This document shows, one piece after another, positions 1-5,695 of a stretch of DNA of 6,088 nucleotides; positions within the stretch are counted from its first letter, which is position 1; each line of letters opens with the position of its first letter. The stretch comes from Synergistaceae bacterium (GTDB lineage Bacteria; Synergistota; Synergistia; Synergistales; Synergistaceae): contig JAQVPO010000082.1 in the NCBI GenBank assembly GCA_028702015.1, positions 1-6,088 on the forward strand, in the 5' to 3' direction. Both the position numbers and the translations under genes were made by a program. The notes beneath the pieces are model-generated. The model saw only the letters and a list, made by a program, of their open reading frames with translations. It did no database searches and had not been told where the DNA came from.

Positions 1-1
1 A

Positions 2-589
2 CCAGCAGACAGACCTGATCTTATGAATGCCAGTGAACGCAAAAATTATATCGGACAGACTGCAAGGGGATTTCTCATCTTTGATCTTCCAGGCGGCATA
101 GCCATAGTAGACCCGCACGCTGCTCACGAAAGAGTGCTTTATGAGGAGATCAAAGAAAATTTCAGAGAAGGTATAGCGAGCCAAAAACTCACTGATCCAA
201 TAGAAATACCTATCTCATTACTGCCCGAAGTAAAAATATACACGAAACAATTGGAAACTATGGCCTTCGTCTTTAAAGAAGACAGTCTTGCAGGGGTCCC
301 AATGCTCAGGGGGAGGTCCAGACTTTCTCCGATGGACATGCTTCGTTCGGCCCTGAGAGGCATAGAAGTTGAAAAAGACCCGGAAAAAATGGACAGGGAA
401 GTATGGTGGAGAATGGCCAGGCTTGCGTGCCGGGATGCTGTGAAGATCGGCCGCCATTTTGAAAGGGAAGAGGCCGAAGCTCTTATGGACCGCCTTCAGG
501 CATGCACCAACCCCTTTATATGTCCCCACGGAAGACCTACGGTTTTTCTTATTGAAAATAAGAAGCTAGAGGAATGGTTTGAGCGATGA
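2..589 (+). CDS. mutL: DNA mismatch repair protein MutL, C-terminal part (5' end outside window)
   Basis: This is the C-terminal dimerisation and endonuclease region of MutL, which couples MutS mismatch recognition to strand removal. The reading frame is open from base 2, so the ATG at 23 is internal and the N-terminal ATPase domain lies upstream. In the 195 visible residues, DPHAAHERVLYE (37-48) matches the metal-binding endonuclease motif DQHA(X)2E(X)4E, with Pro in place of Gln. ACRDAVKIG (142-150) and CPHGRP (174-179) match the other two conserved metal-site motifs of nicking MutL proteins. QKLTDP (61-66) sits where the sliding-clamp-binding QXLLXP-type motif is expected, but it is imperfect. 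Having all three motifs points to a nicking, methylation-independent MutL, as in most bacteria outside the Dam-using gammaproteobacteria. The stop codon overlaps the miaA start (ATGA), which suggests translational coupling. Confidence 0.95.
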   Translation, partial: PADRPDLMNASERKNYIGQTARGFLIFDLPGGIAIVDPHAAHERVLYEEIKENFREGIASQKLTDPIEIPISLLPEVKIYTKQLETMAFVFKEDSLAGVPMLRGRSRLSPMDMLRSALRGIEVEKDPEKMDREVWWRMARLACRDAVKIGRHFEREEAEALMDRLQACTNPFICPHGRPTVFLIENKKLEEWFER

Positions 590-1554
590 CAGAAATAGAG
601 TCTGCAAGAAAAATACCTGTGATAGCTATAATCGGACCGACTGCCGTAGGAAAGACCAAGTTCAGCCTTGAACTGGCTCAAAAGCTCAACGCTGAGGTGA
701 TTTCTGTCGATTCCAGACAGGTCTACAGATATCTTGACGTCGGCACAGACAAGGTTTCACTGAAAATTAGACATCAAATACTTCATCATCTTATAGATGT
801 GGCAGACCCTGATCAAATCTATTCTGCCGCTGATTTTGCTTCCCAGGCGTCGGATTCTATCTCCAGAATAAGAAGCCGCGGAAGAGTTCCGTTACTGATA
901 GGCGGGACCCCTTTCTATTACAAGGCTCTCTGCGGTACGCTCTCTGAAGACCTGCCCAAGGATCCTGCTGTAAGGAAAATGCTTGAAGAGGAAATCAGCG
1001 AGAGAGGACTTGCTGATCTTCACGCTGAACTGAGCGCTGCCGATCCTGATGCTGCACGTAAAATACACCCCAATGACCCCGTAAGGACCATGAGGGCACT
1101 TGAAATTTACAGAATCACAGGCAGGCCTGCAACATGGTGGTATAAAAATCAGGCTAAAATGGAGTCTCCCTTTGATATCCTTTATATAGGACTTATCAGG
1201 AGCAGAGAAAGCCTTTACAGGAATATTGCAGTAAGAGTGGCGCAGCAGTTCAGCTCGGGATACCCTGAAGAGGTGGAATGGCTTCTTGCTCAGGGGTATT
1301 CGCCAAAACTTCCGGCTATGCAGGGGTTCGGATACAGAGAACTTGTCCAATATGTCAGAGGCAAATGTTCCTATGAAGAAGCTCTTGAAGGGGACATAAG
1401 ATCAACGAAAGCCTTTTCAAGGAGACAGATGACCTGGTTCAAGCACTTTGAACCTGCCCTGTGGTATGATTTTGACAATTATGAAATGTCAGGGGCAATG
1501 GACGAGGTTCTGCCTCGTTGCCTGAAACATTTGGAAGAAGAGGGCACAGATTAA
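586..1554 (+). CDS. miaA: tRNA dimethylallyltransferase (tRNA A37 isopentenyltransferase)
   Basis: MiaA transfers a dimethylallyl group from DMAPP to N6 of A37 in tRNAs that read UNN codons, the first step towards ms2i6A; it is cytoplasmic. The 322 residues match the usual length of just over 300. Visible motifs are the P-loop GPTAVGKT (17-24), the catalytic and A37-recognition DSRQ (42-45), HHLIDVADP (67-75), GGTPFYYKAL (106-115, where many homologues have GGTGLY), HPNDPVRTMRALEIY (161-175), QGFGYRE (246-252) and RQMTWF (280-285). The first start codon overlaps the mutL stop by 4 nt and places the P-loop at the normal distance from the N-terminus. mutL-miaA adjacency is common in bacteria. 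Its substrate DMAPP is made by the product of the next gene, ispH, so the pairing makes metabolic sense, although co-regulation is an inference. Confidence 0.97.
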   Translation: MTEIESARKIPVIAIIGPTAVGKTKFSLELAQKLNAEVISVDSRQVYRYLDVGTDKVSLKIRHQILHHLIDVADPDQIYSAADFASQASDSISRIRSRGRVPLLIGGTPFYYKALCGTLSEDLPKDPAVRKMLEEEISERGLADLHAELSAADPDAARKIHPNDPVRTMRALEIYRITGRPATWWYKNQAKMESPFDILYIGLIRSRESLYRNIAVRVAQQFSSGYPEEVEWLLAQGYSPKLPAMQGFGYRELVQYVRGKCSYEEALEGDIRSTKAFSRRQMTWFKHFEPALWYDFDNYEMSGAMDEVLPRCLKHLEEEGTD

Positions 1555-1555
1555 A

Positions 1556-2389
1556 TTGAAGATCCACATTGCCGACCCCACAGGACTCTGCTTCGGTGTA
1601 AGAAGGGCAATATCTAAGCTGGAAGAGGAGCTTGCACGTTCAGAGCAGGTTTATTCCCTGGGAAGCCCTATACACAATCCGCAGGAGACAGAAAGACTTT
1701 CAAGGATGGGGCTTGTCGTGGTTGAATCGGCAGAAGATGTTCCGGACGGGTCCGTCTCTTTTATAAGAGCCCACGGGATCACCCCTGTACAGGCTGAAGC
1801 TCTTAAGAAAAAATGCCTGAAAGTGGTAGATGGAACATGTCCTTTCGTGAAAAAAGCACAAAAAAGTGCAAAAGACCTTTCTTCTGAGGGGTATATTGTG
1901 GTAATATCAGGCGACAGGGCACACCCCGAAGTCAGGGGAATTATGGGTTACGTTGACGGAGAGGTAGCAGTTATCTCTTCCGATGGGGTTATTCCGGATA
2001 ATCTGAAGGGTCGTAGGTGCGGGATCCTCAGCCAGACGACCCAGAAGGTCGCTGCTTTTGCTGCGCTAGTCAGTTCCTTTGTAAAGATATGCACAGAGAT
2101 CAAGGTGTATAATACAATTTGCAAAGCAACTCTGGCACGACAGGATTCCGTATGCAGACTTGCTTCAAAGGTTGACGGAATGATAATACTTGGCGGCCGC
2201 AACAGTGCTAATACGAAAAAGCTTGCTGAAATATCCAGAGATGTCGGAGTTTCAACATTATGGATCGAACATGCAGGAGAAATCAACAGGGGGTGGCTGC
2301 AAAACAAATATGACATAGGAATAGCTGCAGGGGGGAGTACTCCTGACTGGCTAATAAAAGATCTGATCCAAAAATTAAACATGATGTAA
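1556..2389 (+). CDS. ispH: 4-hydroxy-3-methylbut-2-enyl diphosphate reductase (TTG start)
   Basis: IspH (LytB) is the iron-sulfur enzyme that reduces HMBPP to IPP and DMAPP, the last step of the MEP isoprenoid pathway. The three cluster-ligand cysteines are present: C12 in GLCFGV, C95 in DGTCPFV and C189 in NTICKAT. Substrate-pocket residues are also present: H40 (SPIHNPQ), H73 (RAHG), H123 and the catalytic E125 (AHPEVRG), T161/T162 (SQTTQ), S217 and N219 (RNSAN) and S261 (GGSTPDW). The 277 residues fit the short single-domain form. The start is TTG, one nt after the miaA stop. It is favoured because the family begins only about ten residues before the first cysteine, and the next in-frame ATG (codon 51) would remove C12. 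A weak GA-rich Shine-Dalgarno (AGAGGG, near 1539-1544) precedes it. Many Clostridia fuse IspH to S1 protein; here S1 is a separate following gene in another frame. Confidence 0.96.
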   Translation: MKIHIADPTGLCFGVRRAISKLEEELARSEQVYSLGSPIHNPQETERLSRMGLVVVESAEDVPDGSVSFIRAHGITPVQAEALKKKCLKVVDGTCPFVKKAQKSAKDLSSEGYIVVISGDRAHPEVRGIMGYVDGEVAVISSDGVIPDNLKGRRCGILSQTTQKVAAFAALVSSFVKICTEIKVYNTICKATLARQDSVCRLASKVDGMIILGGRNSANTKKLAEISRDVGVSTLWIEHAGEINRGWLQNKYDIGIAAGGSTPDWLIKDLIQKLNMM

Positions 2390-2391
2390 GC

Positions 2392-2397
2392 AGGAGG
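2392..2397 (+). promoter_or_regulatory. Shine-Dalgarno site AGGAGG that decides the S1 gene start
   Basis: A perfect AGGAGG lies just after the ispH stop. It touches the ATG at 2398, leaving no spacer, but is 9 nt from the in-frame ATG at 2407. The second ATG is therefore the more likely initiation codon. A TTG at 2401 is only 3 nt away and also too close. Confidence 0.8.
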
Positions 2398-2406
2398 ATG
2401 TTGGGT

Positions 2407-3969
2407 ATGGTTGACGAGCTTCGCACAGAAGAGGGACTTGAAACACAGGCAGCACCAGAAAAAGAAGAAACAATGGAAGAGATGATGCAGCAGTTTGATG
2501 TGATGGGAGATTTCCATCGCGGAAAGATCCTTGAGGGTACAATCGTTGATGCACGTGAAGACGGATGGCTTGTTGATGTCGGCTACAAATGCGAAGGATT
2601 CCTTCCCCGCAAGGAGTGGACGCACAAGGTACTGATCGAAGAGACTCAGGAACCTGAAAACGGCGCGAAAGTCAGGGTACAGATCACAAACATCGGACAG
2701 GGTGAAGATGCGCAGCTCAGCCTGAGCCGTTGGCGCTGTGAGTTTGATGAGCGCTGGAACAAGCTTGAAGAAGAAGCTGCTAAGAATGAAACTGTGACCG
2801 TTAAGGGGATACGCAAGGTAAAAGGCGGCCTTATCGTAAGCTGCTACGGAATAGAGGGGTTCATCCCTATTTCCCACCTTGCCGAGGACGGACGTAATGT
2901 CAATCCTACACGCCTCCTTGAGCAGGATTTTCAGGTCAAGCTGATCGAAAAGGATCGCCGCAAGCGCCGCCTTGTGCTGTCGCGCCGCAGCCTTATGGAA
3001 GCGGAGATGGCAGAGATCAGACAGTCATTCTACGAGCAGGTCAATGAGGGAGATGTCCTTGAGGGAGATGTAAGCAGCATCACTTCTTTCGGTGTTTTCG
3101 TTAACCTTGGTGCAATGGAAGGCCTTGTTCACGTCAGCGAACTCTCATGGCAGAGAAACGCAAAGGCGAAGGACGTTGTCTCAAAGGGCGATCATATCAA
3201 AGTCAAGGTGATCGGCATAGACAAAGAGAACAACAAGATCTCTCTCAGCCTGAAACAGACTCAGCCTGATCCCTGGGATACAGCGGCAGAACGCTGGAAG
3301 ACAGGAATGGTTTTTGAAGGTACTGTTTCTAACCTGACGGAATTTGGTGCTTTTGTAGAAATAGAACCCGGCGTTGAGGGTCTGGTCCATATAGGAGATC
3401 TCAGCTGGACAAGGATCAAGCATCCTAAGGAAGTACTTAAAAAGGGACAGAAGATCGAAGTTTCAGTCCTTGAGGTAGATTCAGACCGCAAACGTATCAG
3501 TCTCGGCTATAAGCAGCTTTCAGATCCATGGAAGGATGCAGCTGAAAAGTATTCAAAGGACATGGAAGTTCCTGTAAAAGTTGTAAGGATCGCGGATTTT
3601 GGCGCATTTGTGGAACTTGAAGACGGAATTGAAGGACTTATCCATATATCACAGATAAGCCAGGCGAGGATCGAGAATCCCCGAGAAGTCCTATCTGAGG
3701 GGCAGGAAGTAACAGCCAGAGTTCTGGATGTAAATCCTGCAGAACGCAGAATGCGCCTCAGCCTCCGTCCTGCTCATGAAGAGCCGGTTAGAAAGCCTAA
3801 ATCGGAAGAGACAGCTCCTGCAGACGGGCAGAAAACAGAAGACCGTCCGCGCCGCCGCCGTGCAGATTCTGATAAGAGAAGGAACGATAATCATAATAAT
3901 CAGCTTCCTCAGGAAGAGACAAATGTGACGATCGGTGAATTCCTGAAACAGGCAGAAGATTCCGAGTAA
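2407..3969 (+). CDS. rpsA: 30S ribosomal protein S1-like protein with five S1 domains
   Basis: This RNA-binding protein is the S1 homologue, which in well-studied bacteria helps the 30S subunit bind and unfold mRNA. From ATG 2407 it has 520 residues. An acidic N-terminus (1-35) is followed by five S1 (OB-fold) repeats at about 39-108, 127-194, 215-284, 300-369 and 386-455. Repeats 3-5 are canonical, with FGVFV or FGAFV then EGLVH or EGLIH; repeats 1 and 2 are more divergent, as ribosome-binding repeats usually are. E. coli S1 has six repeats and clostridial or bacillar forms four or so. The tail (456-520) is charged and probably disordered, with an arginine-rich patch at 480-492 and a final TIGEFLKQAE segment. 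Arginine codons in repeats 1-2 are almost all CGC or CGT, unlike the AGA/AGG-rich neighbours, which fits high expression. An alternative start is ATG 2398 (523 residues). It is last in its group, directly before a terminator. Confidence 0.92.
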   Translation: MVDELRTEEGLETQAAPEKEETMEEMMQQFDVMGDFHRGKILEGTIVDAREDGWLVDVGYKCEGFLPRKEWTHKVLIEETQEPENGAKVRVQITNIGQGEDAQLSLSRWRCEFDERWNKLEEEAAKNETVTVKGIRKVKGGLIVSCYGIEGFIPISHLAEDGRNVNPTRLLEQDFQVKLIEKDRRKRRLVLSRRSLMEAEMAEIRQSFYEQVNEGDVLEGDVSSITSFGVFVNLGAMEGLVHVSELSWQRNAKAKDVVSKGDHIKVKVIGIDKENNKISLSLKQTQPDPWDTAAERWKTGMVFEGTVSNLTEFGAFVEIEPGVEGLVHIGDLSWTRIKHPKEVLKKGQKIEVSVLEVDSDRKRISLGYKQLSDPWKDAAEKYSKDMEVPVKVVRIADFGAFVELEDGIEGLIHISQISQARIENPREVLSEGQEVTARVLDVNPAERRMRLSLRPAHEEPVRKPKSEETAPADGQKTEDRPRRRRADSDKRRNDNHNNQLPQEETNVTIGEFLKQAEDSE

Positions 3970-4006
3970 CAATTTTAAAATCGTATCAGACGAATAAATA
4001 TTCGCT

Positions 4007-4047
4007 ATCCCCATGCCTTTTGATGAAAGGCATGGGGATTTTCTGTT
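4007..4047 (+). terminator. Intrinsic terminator after the S1 gene
   Basis: A perfect 14-bp stem (4007-4020 paired with 4026-4039) closes on a 5-nt loop TGATG. The T-rich tail TTTTCTGTT (4039-4047) shares the last stem base. It begins 38 nt after the S1 stop codon. There is no A-run on the 5' side that would serve as a tail on the other strand, so it looks one-directional and ends the mutL-miaA-ispH-S1 transcript. Confidence 0.93.
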
Positions 4048-4089
4048 AAAATACTATAGAAAGATATACTACACTATATAAATCCTGGA

Positions 4090-4129
4090 TCGGGCCTCTT
4101 TGCTTAAAGTCTTTCAACAACCGGCCCGA
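4090..4129 (+). other. GC-rich hairpin in the non-coding gap before def
   Basis: TCGGGCC (4090-4096) pairs perfectly with GGCCCGA (4123-4129) around a 26-nt loop, which contains a smaller possible stem, CTTT (4098-4101) with AAAG (4106-4109). No T-run follows on either strand, so it is not a standard terminator. It could be part of a 5' leader of def, a small RNA, or an operator. It resembles no riboswitch or tRNA that I recognise, and chance is possible. Confidence 0.35.
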
Positions 4130-4209
4130 AATTTGAATTGCTGACTTTTTGTTCTGATGTATCCGTTCACTGCAAAGGCAATATTTTGTATTTGCCCCAT
4201 TTGTAAAGA

Positions 4210-4236
4210 TAGACAAGCAAGAACGGCGATTATAAT
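4210..4236 (+). promoter_or_regulatory. Possible sigma-70-type promoter for def-fmt-nudix
   Basis: A perfect TATAAT -10 box (4231-4236) has TAGACA (4210-4215, five of six matches to TTGACA) upstream with a 15-bp spacer, shorter than the ideal 17. Transcription would begin near 4242-4244, directly at the Shine-Dalgarno site, giving a leader of only about 12-14 nt. A new promoter is expected here because a strong terminator lies upstream. A weaker alternative is TATACT at 4065-4070 with a poor -35, which would place the hairpin at 4090-4129 in the leader. Confidence 0.4.
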
Positions 4237-4243
4237 GATATTT

Positions 4244-4248
4244 GGAGG
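4244..4248 (+). promoter_or_regulatory. Shine-Dalgarno site GGAGG that decides the def start
   Basis: GGAGG lies 7 nt before the ATG at 4256. The open frame runs upstream to an ATG at 4157, but that codon has no Shine-Dalgarno site, and the extra 33 residues match nothing in peptide deformylases. The start is therefore placed at 4256. Confidence 0.85.
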
Positions 4249-4255
4249 AGATCTG

Positions 4256-4747
4256 ATGTCTGTCAGAAAAATATGTGTATACCCGGACCCTGCTCTAAGA
4301 GAGCCAACGAAGGAAATAGATTCATTTGATGATGAACTCGGGATGCTTGTCTGCGATATGTGGGAAACGATGTATGCTTCAGATGGTATAGGACTTGCCG
4401 GACCGCAGGTAGGTGTTGCAAAAAAATTAGCTGTAATTGATTATAACGGTGAGAAATATGTCCTTATCAACCCTGTCATCTCCGAAAAAGATAACTTCAA
4501 AATTGTAGAAGAGGGCTGTATCAGCTTTCCTGGGATATATGAGAAAGTTGAATCGCCGGAACATATTAAAGTCAGCTATTGCAATGAAAAGGGAGAACTG
4601 ATCGAAAAAGAGATAGATGGGTTTCTTGCCTGTGTTTTTTCGCATGAAATCGACCATTTGAACGGAAAATTGCTTATAGACAGGATCTCTCCTCTGAAAA
4701 GACAGTTTCTTAAAAAAAAGCTGGCAAAGAAGGCGAAAGAGAAGTGA
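4256..4747 (+). CDS. def: Peptide deformylase
   Basis: Def removes the formyl group from the N-terminal formylmethionine of nascent proteins at the ribosome exit; it is a metal-dependent hydrolase, usually with Fe2+ or Zn2+. All three family motifs are present: GIGLAGPQ (44-51, motif 1), EGCIS (86-90, motif 2, metal ligand C88) and HEIDH (130-134, motif 3, metal ligands H130 and H134, catalytic E131). The N-terminal KICVYPDPALREP is typical of the family's opening strand. The 163 residues agree with the usual 150-170, and the lysine-rich C-terminal helix (149-163) is plausible for ribosome contact by analogy with E. coli. The start at 4256 is chosen from the Shine-Dalgarno spacing. The stop overlaps the start of fmt, the enzyme that adds the formyl group, in the classic def-fmt pair. 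Confidence 0.97.
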   Translation: MSVRKICVYPDPALREPTKEIDSFDDELGMLVCDMWETMYASDGIGLAGPQVGVAKKLAVIDYNGEKYVLINPVISEKDNFKIVEEGCISFPGIYEKVESPEHIKVSYCNEKGELIEKEIDGFLACVFSHEIDHLNGKLLIDRISPLKRQFLKKKLAKKAKEK

Positions 4748-5682
4748 TGGCCGAAAAACTGCGTTTTGGCTTTTGCGGCTCCGGAATATTTGCTGCCGGA
4801 TGCCTCTCGCTGATCGCTGAAAAAGCAAAACCGCAATGGGTAATAACAAATGCCCCCAGACCATCAGGCAGAGGGCTTCAAGTCCAGAATACACCTGTCT
4901 TTCAAAAAGCTGAAGAGTTTGGCATCATAACAAGGACCACAACAAAGCTTTCATCAGATACCGAGACGATCAAATGGATAATGAACGATATTCCTGACCT
5001 CATTCTAGTTATAGATTTTGGGCACATGATCAAGGAGCCGCTGCTGAACATAACATCGCTCGGATGCATAAATATCCATCCGTCGATGCTCCCCGCATAC
5101 AGGGGGTCAGCTCCGGTACAGCGGGCAATAATGGATGGTCTGAAAGAGACCGGTGTCACAATATTCCGGCTTGATGAGGGCATGGATTCAGGACCGATAC
5201 TGACACAGATCCCAGTCATGATAAGTGATGAAGATGATACAGCAGCACTTCTGACCAAAACATGCGAAGCCGGCTGTGAAAAGCTTTTAGAATATTTGCT
5301 TGATATACCAGCTGAGAAATGGACTTTTACGCCTCAAAGCGGAGAAGGGGCAACAACTGCTCCTAAAATAGAAAAGTCAGAGGGAAAAATCGACTGGACA
5401 GATACCTCCGTGAATATATTCAACAAGATCAGGGCTCTGAGCCTTGCGCCTGGTACATATTGCGAACACGGAGGCAAAAGGCTCAGGATCAATAAGGCAG
5501 TGATTTTCCCGCAGTCAGGAAAATCAGGAGAGCTTATAGCAGTTGACTCAGGTTTTCCTGTCATAGCATGCGGAAATGGTTCGCTTAAACTTATAAATGT
5601 CCAGCCGGAGGGCAAAAAAGCACAAAAGGCCGATGATTGGCTGAGAGGCAGCAGGATGAAGGCCGGAGAGAACCTGCACTAA
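4747..5682 (+). CDS. fmt: Methionyl-tRNA formyltransferase
   Basis: Fmt transfers formyl from 10-formyl-tetrahydrofolate to methionyl-initiator tRNA. From ATG 4747 it has 311 residues, the normal length. The N-terminal Rossmann-like catalytic domain contains the triad N109 and H111 (INIHPSMLPAYRG) and D147 (DEGMDSGP). The insertion loop PRPSGRG keeps R42, the residue that contacts the tRNA acceptor stem in E. coli. The C-terminal OB-fold domain covers about 210-311 (FNKIRALSLAPGTY, then INVQPEGKKAQKADDWLRG). The N-terminal loop reads CGSGIFAA instead of the common AGTPDFAA, losing the Pro and Asp. The start could equally be GTG 4744, which overlaps def by 4 nt; ATG 4747 overlaps by 1 nt (TGATG) and is preferred for its codon. 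The Shine-Dalgarno is weak (GAAGG at 4729-4733), so translation probably depends on coupling to def. Confidence 0.96.
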   Translation: MAEKLRFGFCGSGIFAAGCLSLIAEKAKPQWVITNAPRPSGRGLQVQNTPVFQKAEEFGIITRTTTKLSSDTETIKWIMNDIPDLILVIDFGHMIKEPLLNITSLGCINIHPSMLPAYRGSAPVQRAIMDGLKETGVTIFRLDEGMDSGPILTQIPVMISDEDDTAALLTKTCEAGCEKLLEYLLDIPAEKWTFTPQSGEGATTAPKIEKSEGKIDWTDTSVNIFNKIRALSLAPGTYCEHGGKRLRINKAVIFPQSGKSGELIAVDSGFPVIACGNGSLKLINVQPEGKKAQKADDWLRGSRMKAGENLH

Positions 5683-5686
5683 GGAG
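5681..5686 (+). promoter_or_regulatory. Shine-Dalgarno site AAGGAG for the Nudix gene
   Basis: AAGGAG overlaps the last two bases of the fmt stop codon and lies 9 nt before GTG 5696. This supports that GTG as the start and translation from the same mRNA as fmt. Confidence 0.8.
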
Positions 5687-5695
5687 TGAGATTCT

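Noticed and set aside
2334..2343. Perfect palindrome GGAGTACTCC near the 3' end of ispH, considered as an operator for the S1 gene
   Set aside because: It encodes the conserved GGSTP residues of IspH, and I find no convincing -35/-10 pair around it.
1948..2877. Long open frame of 309 codons on the - strand
   Set aside because: It lies wholly across the well-supported ispH and S1 genes, its translation shows no recognisable domain, and it would run antisense over a gene junction. It is a shadow of the + strand genes.
4090..4129. The GC-rich hairpin as a tRNA fragment or a second terminator
   Set aside because: There is no T-loop (GTTCRA) sequence or anticodon arm, and no T-run follows the stem on either strand.
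4177..4196. Short inverted repeat GGCAA / TTGCC before def
   Set aside because: Only 5 bp with a 10-nt AT-rich loop; expected by chance in DNA of this composition.
4157..4255. In-frame extension upstream of def with a CICPIC cluster that could suggest a metal-binding N-terminus or a small upstream ORF
   Set aside because: The ATG at 4157 has no Shine-Dalgarno site, the extension matches nothing in the deformylase family, and a good site sits before ATG 4256. The cysteines are probably chance translation of non-coding DNA.
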